Positions 8,041-16,717 of a DNA stretch of 64,000 bases are shown here, piece after piece (positions within the stretch are counted from its first letter, which is position 1; each line of letters begins with the position of its first letter). The translations under genes were made by a program, and so were the position numbers. A model generated the notes under the pieces. It worked only from the letters and a program-made list of their open reading frames with translations. It was not told the origin of the DNA and ran no database searches. The DNA is taken from positions 1,655,501 to 1,719,500 of the forward strand of contig NZ_CP054140.1 of NCBI RefSeq assembly GCF_016446285.1, read 5' to 3'. The stretch comes from Desulfobulbus oligotrophicus (GTDB lineage: Bacteria; Desulfobacterota; Desulfobulbia; Desulfobulbales; Desulfobulbaceae).

Positions 8041-10290
8041 ATGAAGAAAGTGTATGGTGCATATCTTTGTACTGGTTGTGGCATTGGCGAGGTCCTCGAT
8101 GTTGATGGGTTGAAGGATGCCGCCTCAGATGCCGGAATTCCTATGAAGGAGCACAACTGTCTGTGTGGTGCTGATGGACGTGCTTTTATTGAAAAAGACA
8201 TCGCAGATCAAGGTGTCAATACCATTGTTGTCTGTGCATGTTCACCGCGCGTGATGCAGCAGGAGTTTGATTTCGGCGAGCAGACGATCACCGTTCGAGG
8301 TAATCTGCGTGAGCATGTGGCCTGGACCGGATCTCTTACTGAAGAGGGGAATGTCGACGAGTTCCTTCAGGAAATGGGAACCGACTATGTCCGTATGGCC
8401 GTAACCCGTGCCCAGAAGACTGAGCTGCCGGAGCCGTACAAACTGGAAAGTATCAGTAAACGAATTCTTGTGATGGGCGGCGGTATTGCTGGGCTTACCG
8501 CAGCAAAAGAAGCGGCAAAGGCCGGCTACGAAGTTACCCTTGTTGAAAAGGAGGCAGAACTTGGCGGCAAGGCGCTGGGTTGGCGGAAGATGTTCCCTAC
8601 AACCTATCCTTATGCCGAACTCGAGGCTTCTAATATCACAGACCTCATCGCTGCTGTACAGGGGGATGGTAAGATCACGGTGAAGACAAACTGTGAGGTT
8701 GCCCGTATCAGCGGTGCTCCTGGTGAATTTAATGTTACTTTTAAAGAAGCGGGCACAAAAACCGAGTGGGATGCTCCTGCTAAAGTGACGGCAGAGGACC
8801 AGGATCGTATCACCAAAGGTGAGATGGAGGATCCAAATAAGGACTTTCAGAAGTATACGAATAAAAATCCTGACGGCGAGTTGTTTGGTGCTGTTGTTTT
8901 GGCAACCGGCTGGAAACCGGCTGATGTTTCTGAGTATGATCACCTGGGCTACGGTAAACTCGCTAACGTCGTGACCAATGCCGAGTTTGAAAAATTAGCC
9001 AAAAACGGTAAGGTCCCGGCTCGGGTTGCCTTCATACAGAGCCCGGGCGGTAAGGATAGTGACGCCGATTTCCCCTACTGCGGTTCGGTTACCTCAATGG
9101 TTGCTCTGAAACAGGCGAATTATGTTGTTGAGGACAATCCGGTTGACGGGAAAGCCTATATCCTCTATCAGCACATGCGCACACCTGGAAACGCTGAACT
9201 TTTTTATAAGAACATGCAGGCACGTGATAATGTTTTTATGACAAAAGCAGCGGTCACGAAGGTTGCGTCTGCAGGTAATGCGCTGCTTGTTGATGTTGAG
9301 GACAATCTGATCGGTGAGGATCTGCAGCTCGAAGTCGACATGGTTGTGCTTGCCGCCGGAATGGTACCAACGACTGCAGGCGAGAATGTCATCAACCTTG
9401 CTTATCGGCAAGGCCCGGCATTTAGTGATCTGGGACTGTTTGAAGGGTATGCCGACTCCAATTTCATCTGCTTTCCCTACGAGACCAGACGCACAGGTGT
9501 TTACAACTGTGGTGGAGTGCGCAGGGCGGAAACCATGGAAGAGACCATTGATGACGCCATGGGTGCAGCGTTGAAGGCGATTCAATGTATTGAGTCCGCA
9601 AACAGGGGTGTTTCTGTTCATCCACGTTCAGGCGACCAGACTTATCCGGATTTCTTCTTCCAGCGCTGTACCCAGTGCAAACGCTGTACAGAGGAGTGTC
9701 CATTTGGTGCCCTGGATGATGATGATAAGGGGACACCGCTGCCTAACCATACCCGCTGCCGCCGTTGCGGTACTTGCATGGGAGCCTGTCCGGAACGGAT
9801 CATCAACTTTGCCGATTACAGTATCGACATGATAGGTTCGATGGTAAAGACGATCGAAGTTCCTGATGACGATGAAGATAAACTGCGGGTTGCGGTCTTT
9901 GTCTGCGAAAATGACGCTTATCCGGCTATTGATATGTCCGGCATGCACCAGAACAAGATAAATCGATTGGTACGGTTTATTCCGGTTCGTTGTCTGGGTT
10001 CAGTGAACATGGTCTGGATTAAAGACGCGATGTCTTCCGGTATGGATGGCGCTCTTCTGCTCGGGTGTAAGTATGGTGACGATTACCAGTGTCACTTTGC
10101 CAAGGGATCTGAGATCGCTACCAAGCGTATGGAGAACATCGGTGAAACCCTTGGTTCGCTTGGTCTTGAACCTGAGCGTTGCGGGGTGCGTGAAATTGCG
10201 ATTTCCGACTATGACAAGCTTCCGGCAATAATAGATGAGTTTGTTGAGGAAATTATCGCCATGGGACCGAATCCGTTCAAGGGATTCTAA
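8041..10290 (+). CDS. qmoB: Quinone-interacting membrane-bound oxidoreductase, QmoB flavoprotein
   Basis: QmoB is the second HdrA-like subunit, fused to an MvhD-like C-terminus, and is thought to contact AprBA. The 749-residue protein has an N-terminal CTGC (C10, C13) and an FAD-binding GGGIAGLTAA near residue 145. A two-cluster ferredoxin stretch follows at about 541-585 (CTQCKRCTEECP and CRRCGTCMGACP). The MvhD-like domain, with several cysteines, fills about 620-749. I chose ATG 8041 because it follows AGGAGGGAAGTCA; longer readings overlap qmoA. Flavin-based electron confurcation has been proposed for this family, but the sequence does not prove it. Confidence 0.96.
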   Translation: MKKVYGAYLCTGCGIGEVLDVDGLKDAASDAGIPMKEHNCLCGADGRAFIEKDIADQGVNTIVVCACSPRVMQQEFDFGEQTITVRGNLREHVAWTGSLTEEGNVDEFLQEMGTDYVRMAVTRAQKTELPEPYKLESISKRILVMGGGIAGLTAAKEAAKAGYEVTLVEKEAELGGKALGWRKMFPTTYPYAELEASNITDLIAAVQGDGKITVKTNCEVARISGAPGEFNVTFKEAGTKTEWDAPAKVTAEDQDRITKGEMEDPNKDFQKYTNKNPDGELFGAVVLATGWKPADVSEYDHLGYGKLANVVTNAEFEKLAKNGKVPARVAFIQSPGGKDSDADFPYCGSVTSMVALKQANYVVEDNPVDGKAYILYQHMRTPGNAELFYKNMQARDNVFMTKAAVTKVASAGNALLVDVEDNLIGEDLQLEVDMVVLAAGMVPTTAGENVINLAYRQGPAFSDLGLFEGYADSNFICFPYETRRTGVYNCGGVRRAETMEETIDDAMGAALKAIQCIESANRGVSVHPRSGDQTYPDFFFQRCTQCKRCTEECPFGALDDDDKGTPLPNHTRCRRCGTCMGACPERIINFADYSIDMIGSMVKTIEVPDDDEDKLRVAVFVCENDAYPAIDMSGMHQNKINRLVRFIPVRCLGSVNMVWIKDAMSSGMDGALLLGCKYGDDYQCHFAKGSEIATKRMENIGETLGSLGLEPERCGVREIAISDYDKLPAIIDEFVEEIIAMGPNPFKGF

Positions 10291-10306
10291 GTGGAACAGG
10301 CACCGT

Positions 10307-10338
10307 AGCCGTCATCTTATCTGTCGAAGATGACGGCT
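10307..10338 (+). repeat. 12-bp hairpin between qmoB and qmoC
   Basis: AGCCGTCATCTT (10307-10318) pairs perfectly with AAGATGACGGCT (10327-10338) around an 8-base loop. No T-run follows, so transcription probably continues into qmoC. A role in stabilising the qmoAB message, or in tuning the ratio of soluble to membrane subunits, is plausible but inferred. Confidence 0.7.
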
Positions 10339-10408
10339 GCCCCATTCTGCCGTAATTGGCTCAATGACGAGTTGTGGTGATTTTTATAGTTTTCGACAGG
10401 AGGAACTC

Positions 10409-11617
10409 ATGTCTATGCACGTGCAACCTGATATTGAATTTATTAAAGCTTTAAAAGAGGTTGGTGGCGACACGTTAAAACAGTGCTACCAGTGCGCAAG
10501 CTGTTCAGTTGCTTGTCAGGTTTGTACTGACAGCCATCCATTTCCCCGTAAACAGATGGTCCTTGCCAACTGGGGTCTTGCTGAAAAAGCCATGATGGAT
10601 CCCGGCGTGTACCTCTGCCACCTGTGTGGCGATTGTACCGAGATATGTCCTCGTGGGGCAAGGCCTGGCGATGTAATGGCCGCTATCCGCGCCTATGCGT
10701 ATCGCGCACTGGGTTGGCCTAAGGCGCTGGCTGATCTCTGCAGTTCTGCCAAAAATCTTCCCATGCTCATTGGGATACCCTCAATTGTGATTTTTGTTTT
10801 ATGGCTTATCTCCGGCGGGATGCACATTCCATCGGGGGAGCAGTTCGCCAAAGTCGGCTACACTCATTTTTTTGGTCATTGGGATTTTAAATGGCTTTCT
10901 AAGAACGTACTGTTCATCGACATTATTTTTCTGACAGCGGCTGGTATTGCTGTAACCTCCGTCTACAAGGGGGTCTCGCGCCTGTGGAGGGGAATGTCGG
11001 AGGCAACCGGTCTGACTGAGGTGCCATACCGGCCTTCAGTGATCCAGTTTGTCAAGCAGTTCTTGTGGCCGTCTATTGTTGAAATCCTTGAGCATTCACG
11101 CTTCAAAAAATGCACGGCCCACTCAGACCGGGTAAGAGGGCATCTGCCTTTGGTTTTTGCATTTATTGGCCTGTTTTTTGTTACGTGCTATTCCATGTTT
11201 ACTCAGGATGTGATCGGTATCTTCATACCATCGATGCACGGTCCGATTTCCATGTGGAATCCTGTTAAATGGCTGGCTAACGTTGCGGCGGTGGCCATGA
11301 TTGTTGGTATAGGCATTCTTTGGATGAACAGAAGCCGGATGGAGGCCACCGGTAAAGCAAAAAACACCTTTTACGATTGGTTTTTGATCTGGATCATAAT
11401 GGGTGTGGGGGTAACCGGCTTAGGTGCGGAACTGTTACGGTTGGTCGGGATCCCCTCTCTGGGATACATTGTTTATTATCTTCACCTTATCTCCGTTGCC
11501 ATGCTCTTTCTTTATATGCCGTACACGAAGTTTGCCCATATAGTGTACCGCACTTTTGCCATGGCGTTTGAACGTTACCGTGATTCATCCTTTATTAAGG
11601 ATCCGTTGAACGCCTGA
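10409..11617 (+). CDS. qmoC: Quinone-interacting membrane-bound oxidoreductase, QmoC membrane subunit
   Basis: QmoC anchors the Qmo complex and is where menaquinol is oxidised. It fuses an HdrC-like iron-sulfur domain to an HdrE/NarI-like cytochrome b domain. Cluster cysteines are C26, C29, C32, C36 and C70, C73, C76, C80 (CYQCASCSVAC and CHLCGDCTEIC). About six hydrophobic segments follow between residues 110 and 385, with histidines suited to heme b. I chose ATG 10409 after AGGAGGAACTC, giving 402 residues; an upstream in-frame ATG has no ribosome site. The gene is the last of the module and ends in a strong terminator. Confidence 0.96.
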   Translation: MSMHVQPDIEFIKALKEVGGDTLKQCYQCASCSVACQVCTDSHPFPRKQMVLANWGLAEKAMMDPGVYLCHLCGDCTEICPRGARPGDVMAAIRAYAYRALGWPKALADLCSSAKNLPMLIGIPSIVIFVLWLISGGMHIPSGEQFAKVGYTHFFGHWDFKWLSKNVLFIDIIFLTAAGIAVTSVYKGVSRLWRGMSEATGLTEVPYRPSVIQFVKQFLWPSIVEILEHSRFKKCTAHSDRVRGHLPLVFAFIGLFFVTCYSMFTQDVIGIFIPSMHGPISMWNPVKWLANVAAVAMIVGIGILWMNRSRMEATGKAKNTFYDWFLIWIIMGVGVTGLGAELLRLVGIPSLGYIVYYLHLISVAMLFLYMPYTKFAHIVYRTFAMAFERYRDSSFIKDPLNA

Positions 11618-11640
11618 ATCGCAGATCTCTAAGCAGAAAA

Positions 11641-11667
11641 ACCGGGGGTTCGGCCCCCGGTTTTTTT
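11641..11667 (+). terminator. Rho-independent terminator after qmoC
   Basis: An 8-bp GC-rich stem, ACCGGGGG (11641-11648) with CCCCCGGT (11654-11661), has a TTCGG loop and seven T. Upstream A residues can extend the pairing. It closes the apr-qmo module. Confidence 0.93.
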
Positions 11668-11686
11668 ATTTGTATGAAAAAATATA

Positions 11687-11714
11687 TTGATTTATTGTTT
11701 TTACGGAGTATATT
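11687..11714 (+). promoter_or_regulatory. Candidate promoter of the tRNA-tuf cluster
   Basis: TTGATT (11687-11692) and TATATT (11709-11714) are 16 bases apart and 12 bases before the first tRNA. The bases after the -10 box, TGTCGGGC, form a GC-rich discriminator, as is common at stable-RNA promoters under stringent control. Confidence 0.6.
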
Positions 11715-11726
11715 TGTCGGGCTAAA

Positions 11727-11802
11727 GCTGGCGTAGCTCAATTGGCAGAGCACCTGATTTGTAATCAGGGGGTTGCGGGTTCAAGTCCCATCGCCAGCTC
11801 CA
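11727..11802 (+). tRNA. tRNA-Thr (anticodon TGT)
   Basis: The cloverleaf folds with acceptor stem GCTGGCG/CGCCAGC, discriminator T and an encoded CCA. The anticodon loop TTTGTAA gives TGT, which reads ACA and related threonine codons. It is first in a four-tRNA cluster ahead of tuf. Confidence 0.97.
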
Positions 11803-11880
11803 GAGATTCAGCAGTGCAAAATAAACGAGTATAGTGAGTGGCGGGTTTGTGTTATGCCTGCCTTTTTTGCATGTTACAGC

Positions 11881-11965
11881 GGAGGGGTTCCCGAGCGGCC
11901 AAAGGGAGCAGACTGTAAATCTGCCGGCGGAGCCTTCGGAGGTTCGAATCCTCCCCCCTCCACCA
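11881..11965 (+). tRNA. tRNA-Tyr (anticodon GTA)
   Basis: This 85-base class II tRNA has acceptor stem GGAGGGG/CCCCTCC, discriminator A, an encoded CCA and a long variable arm. The anticodon loop CTGTAAA gives GTA. Confidence 0.97.
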
Positions 11966-12008
11966 GTTTTAAGACAGATGTGCTGCAGTTTAAGATGTCG
12001 GGTGTCTG

Positions 12009-12083
12009 GCGGGAATAGCTCAATGGTAGAGCATCAGCCTTCCAAGCTGAGGGTTGCGGGTTCGAGTCTCGTTTCCCGCTCCA
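12009..12083 (+). tRNA. tRNA-Gly (anticodon TCC)
   Basis: Acceptor stem GCGGGAA/TTCCCGC, discriminator T and an encoded CCA are present. The anticodon loop CTTCCAA gives TCC. Confidence 0.97.
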
Positions 12084-12139
12084 CACTTCCTTTTTAGGTG
12101 TACTGCACAGGGTGTTTTGCAGTTTGATTTGTGATCTCC

Positions 12140-12214
12140 GCCCACGTAACTCAGTGGTAGAGTACCTCCTTGGTAAGGAGGAAGCCATCGGTTCAAGTCC
12201 GATCGTGGGCTCCA
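12140..12214 (+). tRNA. tRNA-Thr (anticodon GGT)
   Basis: Acceptor stem GCCCACG/CGTGGGC, discriminator T and an encoded CCA are present. The anticodon loop TTGGTAA gives GGT. The order Thr-Tyr-Gly-Thr-tuf is the same as the thrU-tyrU-glyT-thrT-tufB cluster of E. coli. Confidence 0.97.
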
Positions 12215-12280
12215 GGTATTAATTACGCATATACTTTTTTTGATTGAATCTGTACGAATTTTTGTCCAAGGAGACCTGAG

Positions 12281-13471
12281 ATGGCGAAAGAGAAATTTAC
12301 CCGGACGAAGCCGCATGTCAATGTCGGAACGATTGGTCATATTGATCATGGTAAAACTACCACGACTGCTGCGATAACCCGTGTTTTGTCCACCAAGGGT
12401 ATGGCTAAGTTCACGGAGTTTAACGAGATTGACAAGGCTCCTGAGGAGAAGGAACGTGGAATAACCATCGCCACCTCGCATGTTGAATATGAGACCGAGA
12501 GTCGTCATTACGCTCACGTTGACTGTCCGGGTCATGCTGACTACATCAAGAACATGATCACCGGTGCTGCCCAGATGGATGGTGCGATTCTTGTGGTTGC
12601 GGCGACCGACGGTCCTATGCCTCAGACACGGGAGCACATTTTGCTTGCCCGTCAGGTTGGTGTTCCGGCGATAGTTGTCTTTTTGAACAAGTGCGACATG
12701 GTTGATGATCCCGAGCTGATCGAGCTTGTGGAGATGGAGCTTCGTGAGCTGCTTGACAAGTATGATTTTCCTGGTGACGAGATTCCGATCATCCAGGGTT
12801 CAGCTTTGCTGGCACTTGAGAATCCTGAGGATGAAGAGAAGGCGAAGTGCATCTGGGATCTGATGGCAGCTGTTGACAGTTATGTACCTCAACCTGAGCG
12901 TGCGATTGACAAGCCGTTTTTAATGCCTGTTGAGGATGTTTTTTCAATCTCTGGTCGTGGTACGGTTGCGACCGGTCGAATTGAGCGCGGTGTTGTCCAC
13001 GTTGGGGACGAGGTTGAGATCGTTGGCATTCGGCCGACAGTGAAGACCACCTGTACCGGTGTGGAGATGTTCCGCAAGTTGCTTGATGAGGGTCAGGCCG
13101 GTGACAATATTGGTGCATTGTTGCGTGGTGTTAAGCGTGAGGAGATAGTTCGCGGTCAGGTTTTAGCGAAGCCGGGTTCGATCAAGCCGTACAAGAAGTT
13201 CAAGGCTGAGTGTTATATATTGACCAAGGAAGAGGGTGGTCGCCACACGCCGTTTTTTAACGGTTATCGTCCTCAGTTTTATTTTCGGACCACCGATGTC
13301 ACGGGTGTCTGCACCCTGGATGAGGGTGTAGAGATGGTTATGCCTGGTGACAACATTCATATTACTGGTGAGCTGATCACCCCGATCGCCATGGAGGCTG
13401 GCCTTCGTTTTGCGATTCGGGAAGGCGGTCGTACTGTAGGCGCCGGCGTTATTAGCGAAATTATTGGATAA
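12281..13471 (+). CDS. tuf: Elongation factor Tu, copy 1
   Basis: EF-Tu is the GTPase that carries aminoacyl-tRNA to the ribosome. The 396-residue protein has the P-loop GHIDHGKT at residues 19-26, DCPGH (G3) and NKCD (G4), then beta-barrel domains 2 and 3. A ribosome site AAGGAG lies 8 bases before the ATG. It is probably co-transcribed with the four upstream tRNA genes. Over its whole 1191 bases it matches the second copy at 28753 except for one synonymous base (12646, T here and A there), and the match stops at the stop codon. That pattern indicates recent gene conversion. Confidence 0.98.
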   Translation: MAKEKFTRTKPHVNVGTIGHIDHGKTTTTAAITRVLSTKGMAKFTEFNEIDKAPEEKERGITIATSHVEYETESRHYAHVDCPGHADYIKNMITGAAQMDGAILVVAATDGPMPQTREHILLARQVGVPAIVVFLNKCDMVDDPELIELVEMELRELLDKYDFPGDEIPIIQGSALLALENPEDEEKAKCIWDLMAAVDSYVPQPERAIDKPFLMPVEDVFSISGRGTVATGRIERGVVHVGDEVEIVGIRPTVKTTCTGVEMFRKLLDEGQAGDNIGALLRGVKREEIVRGQVLAKPGSIKPYKKFKAECYILTKEEGGRHTPFFNGYRPQFYFRTTDVTGVCTLDEGVEMVMPGDNIHITGELITPIAMEAGLRFAIREGGRTVGAGVISEIIG

Positions 13472-13509
13472 ACCTTTCCTTGCTCTAAGAACATTGAGAT
13501 CGCAGGTAT

Positions 13510-13538
13510 AAAGCAGCCGGGCTCGTCCCGGCTGCTTT
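13510..13538 (+). terminator. Strong hairpin between tuf copy 1 and rpmG
   Basis: AAAGCAGCCGGG (13510-13521) pairs with CCCGGCTGCTTT (13527-13538) around a 5-base loop. It is as stable as a terminator, but only TTTGCTCT follows rather than a T-run, so partial termination or RNA processing is more likely than a full stop. Confidence 0.5.
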
Positions 13539-13556
13539 GCTCTGGTGAGGCAAATC

Positions 13557-13706
13557 ATGAGAGATATAATCACGCTGGCATGTCAGACATGCAAGCAACG
13601 TAATTACACGACAACCAAAAATAAGAAAACGATCCCGCACAAGCTGGAGCTGAAGAAGTTCTGTCCTTTTTGCAAAACACACACCTTGCATAAGGAAGGG
13701 AAATAG
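13557..13706 (+). CDS. rpmG: 50S ribosomal protein L33
   Basis: This 49-residue protein reads [20 protein letters not shown] and has two CxxC pairs (CQTC and CPFC) that make the zinc-binding form of L33 on the large subunit. A GTGAGG ribosome site precedes the ATG. The rpmG-tRNA-Trp-secE-nusG order is conserved in many bacteria. Its stop codon is only one base from the tRNA-Trp gene, so processing of the tRNA must cut right at the end of the message. Confidence 0.96.
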   Translation: MRDIITLACQTCKQRNYTTTKNKKTIPHKLELKKFCPFCKTHTLHKEGK

Positions 13707-13707
13707 C

Positions 13708-13783
13708 AGGTCAGTAGCTCGAATGGTAGAGCACCGGACTCCAAATCCGGGGGATGGGGGTTCGAATCCCTCCTGACCTGCCA
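13708..13783 (+). tRNA. tRNA-Trp (anticodon CCA)
   Basis: Acceptor stem AGGTCAG/CTGACCT, discriminator G and an encoded CCA are present. The anticodon loop CTCCAAA gives CCA. It is embedded between rpmG and secE. Confidence 0.97.
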
Positions 13784-13845
13784 TCTGATATCGAAGAGAT
13801 GTCTTTTTATTTTTCAAGAAGTGTGGCGTTAAAGGAACACAGGGT

Positions 13846-14094
13846 ATGAGCAAGGCGGAGATTGAGGCCAAGAAAGGTGGAGGGGATCTCAAAGTTAGAT
13901 CACCTTTCCATCCATTTCGGATCAAGCAATTTTTGCAGGAAGTTTATGCGGAATTTCGAAAGATAGTTTGGCCTGCAAAAAAAACAACCGCCGGTTTGAC
14001 AGGCTTTGTCATCTTGCTCGTTGTCATTATCTCGCTGTATCTTGGTTCTGTTGACCTGTTGTTGGGAAAGCTTGTGGCCACCGTTCTTAATTGA
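13846..14094 (+). CDS. secE: Preprotein translocase subunit SecE
   Basis: SecE clamps SecY in the membrane protein-conducting channel. The 82-residue protein has the conserved amphipathic segment FLQEVYAEFRKIVWPAKKTT before one hydrophobic segment (about residues 53-77), the short single-span form. It lies in the standard tRNA-Trp-secE-nusG order. Its partner secY is at 39300. Confidence 0.96.
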   Translation: MSKAEIEAKKGGGDLKVRSPFHPFRIKQFLQEVYAEFRKIVWPAKKTTAGLTGFVILLVVIISLYLGSVDLLLGKLVATVLN

Positions 14095-14113
14095 CAGGAG
14101 AGCAGGCAGATAT

Positions 14114-14677
14114 ATGGCAAAGAAGTGGTATATCGTTCATACGCATACCGGGTTTGAGGATAAAGTTAAAGCATCGTTAGAGGAGCGGATAAAGACCGGT
14201 AATCTTGAGGACAGTTTTGGTGAAATTCTTGTTCCAACGGAGCAGGTCGTCGAGATGGTAAAGGGAGTACGCAAAACCTCTGCACGAAAGTTCTTTCCCG
14301 GGTACCTCTTGGTGAATATGGAGATGGATGAGAGCACGTGGCATCTGGTGCAGGGGACGCCGCGGGTCACAGGATTTGTTGGAATAAATTTGAGCCAAAC
14401 AGGAGGAGACAGGGATATTTATAAGAAAATCCCATCTCTTTCCGAAGACGAGGCTCGCAAGATTATAGGCCGTATCGAAGATGGGGCGAGTAAACCCAAA
14501 CCAAAGATAATCTTTGAAGAGGGAGATGCTGTCCGCGTCGTTGATGGGCCGTTTGCTAATTTCCAGGGCGTGGTTGAAGAGGTTTTTCCGGAGAAAGGAA
14601 GGGTGAAGGTGATGGTCTCGATTTTTGGTCGATCCACACCTGTGGAACTCGAATATATTCAGGTGAGTAAAGGGTAA
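14114..14677 (+). CDS. nusG: Transcription termination/antitermination protein NusG
   Basis: NusG rides on RNA polymerase and links it to Rho or the ribosome. The 187-residue protein has the NGN domain with KKWYIVHTHTGFEDKV and FPGYLLVNMEMD. A C-terminal KOW domain follows (EGDAVRVVDGPFANFQGVVE). I chose ATG 14114, at the family N-terminus, after GAGAGCAGG; longer readings overlap secE. Confidence 0.97.
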   Translation: MAKKWYIVHTHTGFEDKVKASLEERIKTGNLEDSFGEILVPTEQVVEMVKGVRKTSARKFFPGYLLVNMEMDESTWHLVQGTPRVTGFVGINLSQTGGDRDIYKKIPSLSEDEARKIIGRIEDGASKPKPKIIFEEGDAVRVVDGPFANFQGVVEEVFPEKGRVKVMVSIFGRSTPVELEYIQVSKG

Positions 14678-14704
14678 CACCTGGTTTTGTGGAGAGCGTT
14701 TGTA

Positions 14705-15130
14705 ATGGCAAAAAAGATACAGGCATATATAAAGTTGCAAATCCCGGCAGGGAAAGCTAATCCATCTCCACCTGTTGGTCCGGCACTTGGCCAGCACGGG
14801 GTAAATATAATGGATTTCTGTAAAGCTTTTAACGCCCAAACCCAGGCTGCAGGCGACACTATCGTTCCTGTGGTCATTACGGTTTACGCCGACAGGTCAT
14901 TTAGCTTTATCACCAAGACCCCGCCGGCATCTGTACTGTTAAAAAAAGCTGCGGGTGTTGCAAAAGGCTCGAGCGACCCCAAGAAAAATCGTGTTGCTGA
15001 ATTGGATAAGGCCAAGATCCGGGAGATAGCGGAGATTAAGATGCCTGATCTCAACGCATATGATCTTGACCATGCTGTCCGTATTGTTGAAGGGACCGCA
15101 CGTAGTTGTGGAATTACTGTGGTTAAATAA
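14705..15130 (+). CDS. rplK: 50S ribosomal protein L11
   Basis: L11 forms the GTPase-associated centre of the large subunit with L10 and L12, and it is needed for RelA-type ppGpp synthesis. The 141-residue protein begins [20 protein letters not shown] and has the conserved [15 protein letters not shown]. The ATG at 14705 follows GTGGAGAG; an in-frame TTG 18 bases upstream lies before that ribosome site and is not used. rplA follows after 70 bases. Confidence 0.98.
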   Translation: MAKKIQAYIKLQIPAGKANPSPPVGPALGQHGVNIMDFCKAFNAQTQAAGDTIVPVVITVYADRSFSFITKTPPASVLLKKAAGVAKGSSDPKKNRVAELDKAKIREIAEIKMPDLNAYDLDHAVRIVEGTARSCGITVVK

Positions 15131-15200
15131 CTCGTAAAAAGTTCCGTTTATTCGTTTACCTGTGTCTTTTTTGGACACCAGGGAGAGTAAAGAGGGTGCT

Positions 15201-15911
15201 ATGCCGAAACGTGGGAAAAAATACAAAAACGCTGTCAGCGATATGGATCGACTGAAGATGTTTGATCTAAGCGAAGCGTTGGAAAATGTTTTAAAGGTAA
15301 AGTTTGCTAATTTTGATGAATCCGTTGAGGTCGCAGTCCGCCTGGGGGTTGACCCCCGTCATGCCGACCAGATGGTACGATCCAGTGTGATTTTGCCAAA
15401 TGGCACTGGTAAGACTGCCCGGGTGCTTGTTTTTGCTAAAGGCGAGAAAGAAAAAGAAGCACTTACCGCTGGTGCTGACTTTGCTGGTTCTGATGAGCTG
15501 ATCGAAAAGATCAAAGGTGGTTGGCTCGAGTTTGATAGAACTGTAGCCACCCCGGATATGATGGGCGAAGTAGGGAAAATCGGCCGTATTTTAGGCCCGC
15601 GTAACCTTATGCCCAATGCCAAACTCGGTACCGTTACCTTTGACGTGGAACGGGTTGTAAATGAGATTAAAAAAGGGAAGGTTGATTTCAGGGTTGATAA
15701 GGCCGGCGTTGTGCATGCTGCCATAGGAAAATGCTCCTTTGGAGTCGACAAACTTGCTGACAACATCCTCACATTTGTTGATCGTCTTGTCCAGCTGAAG
15801 CCTTCGACCAGCAAGGGGGTTTACTTGAGGTCAATCTCAATTTCCAGCACCATGGGTCCCGGTTTTAAAGTGGATCCTTTGCAGGTTCGTACCTTAATAA
15901 AAACCACATAG
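15201..15911 (+). CDS. rplA: 50S ribosomal protein L1
   Basis: L1 forms the mobile L1 stalk at the ribosomal E site and in many bacteria represses its own rplKA message. The 236-residue protein begins [12 protein letters not shown] and contains [10 protein letters not shown] and [19 protein letters not shown]. The ATG at 15201 follows AAGAGGGTGCT; the upstream in-frame ATG at 15162 would add 13 unconserved residues. The L10 leader RNA comes next. Confidence 0.98.
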   Translation: MPKRGKKYKNAVSDMDRLKMFDLSEALENVLKVKFANFDESVEVAVRLGVDPRHADQMVRSSVILPNGTGKTARVLVFAKGEKEKEALTAGADFAGSDELIEKIKGGWLEFDRTVATPDMMGEVGKIGRILGPRNLMPNAKLGTVTFDVERVVNEIKKGKVDFRVDKAGVVHAAIGKCSFGVDKLADNILTFVDRLVQLKPSTSKGVYLRSISISSTMGPGFKVDPLQVRTLIKTT

Positions 15912-15974
15912 GAATGTGTGTGTTTGTTGTTTGAATGTAGATTGTTTTAGGCCAGGTGTTATTCTTATCATCTA

Positions 15975-16110
15975 GGGGCGGTCAGAGACAGCAGGGGCAA
16001 CTGTTTAATAACGCGATGATTACGCGTTCCCTGCCGAGACCAGGCAGTATTCCATGCTGCGGATGAGAGAAATTCATTCCTCTTTCTGTTTTTTGACAGT
16101 CCCCCATTGC
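15975..16110 (+). promoter_or_regulatory. Ribosomal protein L10 leader RNA
   Basis: The 219 bases between rplA and rplJ contain the L10-leader pattern. GCAGGG (15991-15996) pairs with CCCTGC (16029-16034), flanked by GAGACA and CGAGAC, the kink-turn-like internal loop. An inner stem AACGCG/CGCGTT (16010-16015 and 16023-16028) caps it. In other bacteria L10, or the L10(L12)4 complex, binds this leader and lowers rplJL expression. The boundaries are approximate. Confidence 0.8.
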
Positions 16111-16130
16111 AACGAAAGGAGGTATCGACG

Positions 16131-16649
16131 TTGAATCGCGATCAGAAGACCGCTATAGTCAGTGAACTCAACAAGACTTTTTCTGAAGCTAAGTTTGCTG
16201 TGGTCGCTGATTACCGCGGCTTGAAAGTGACTGAGTTGGAGAAGTTGAGAAAGGACCTTCGTGCTAATGACGCAAAGGTACGGATTGCTAAAAACACATT
16301 GCTTCGACGCGCTGTTGTCGGGACACCGTATGAGGTGCTGAGCGATTCGTTCAGTGAGAGTACTGTTGTCGCTGTTGGATTTAATGAACCTGTTGCGCCG
16401 TCTAAGGTGCTGACCGCCTTTGCTGCAGAGTTCAAGGCGTTTTCAATCCGTACAGCTGCCCTGGAAGGAACGCTGATAAGCGCCGATGATGTGGTTGCCT
16501 TATCGAAGTTGCCGGGAAGAGAAGAGCTGCTCGCTAAGCTCTTGGGTACGATGTCTGCTGTTCCGACAGGTTTTGTCCGTGTGCTCAGTGCAGTTCCGCA
16601 AAAACTACTCTATGCGCTTTCCGCTGTTAAAGACCAGAAAGAAAACTAA
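16131..16649 (+). CDS. rplJ: 50S ribosomal protein L10
   Basis: L10 is the base of the L7/L12 stalk. The 172-residue protein has the family N-terminus NRDQKTAIVSELNKTF and AVVADYRGLKVTELEKLR. I chose TTG 16131 because AAAGGAGG (16115-16122) ends 8 bases before it; an in-frame TTG at 16107 lies upstream of that site. The C-terminal helix that holds L7/L12 dimers is at about residues 135-172. Expression is probably controlled by the leader RNA just upstream. Confidence 0.96.
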   Translation: MNRDQKTAIVSELNKTFSEAKFAVVADYRGLKVTELEKLRKDLRANDAKVRIAKNTLLRRAVVGTPYEVLSDSFSESTVVAVGFNEPVAPSKVLTAFAAEFKAFSIRTAALEGTLISADDVVALSKLPGREELLAKLLGTMSAVPTGFVRVLSAVPQKLLYALSAVKDQKEN

Positions 16650-16717
16650 AATCAAAGATCGCCAAATGTAATTTGACGAAAGATCTTGCTGTTATTTTCC
16701 AGTAAGGAGGAATGAAA

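Noticed and set aside
11773-12188. Frames across the tRNA cluster, including one resembling predicted proteins on the - strand
   Set aside because: They read through four clear tRNA genes. Similar-looking entries in databases are known to arise from mis-annotated tRNA regions.
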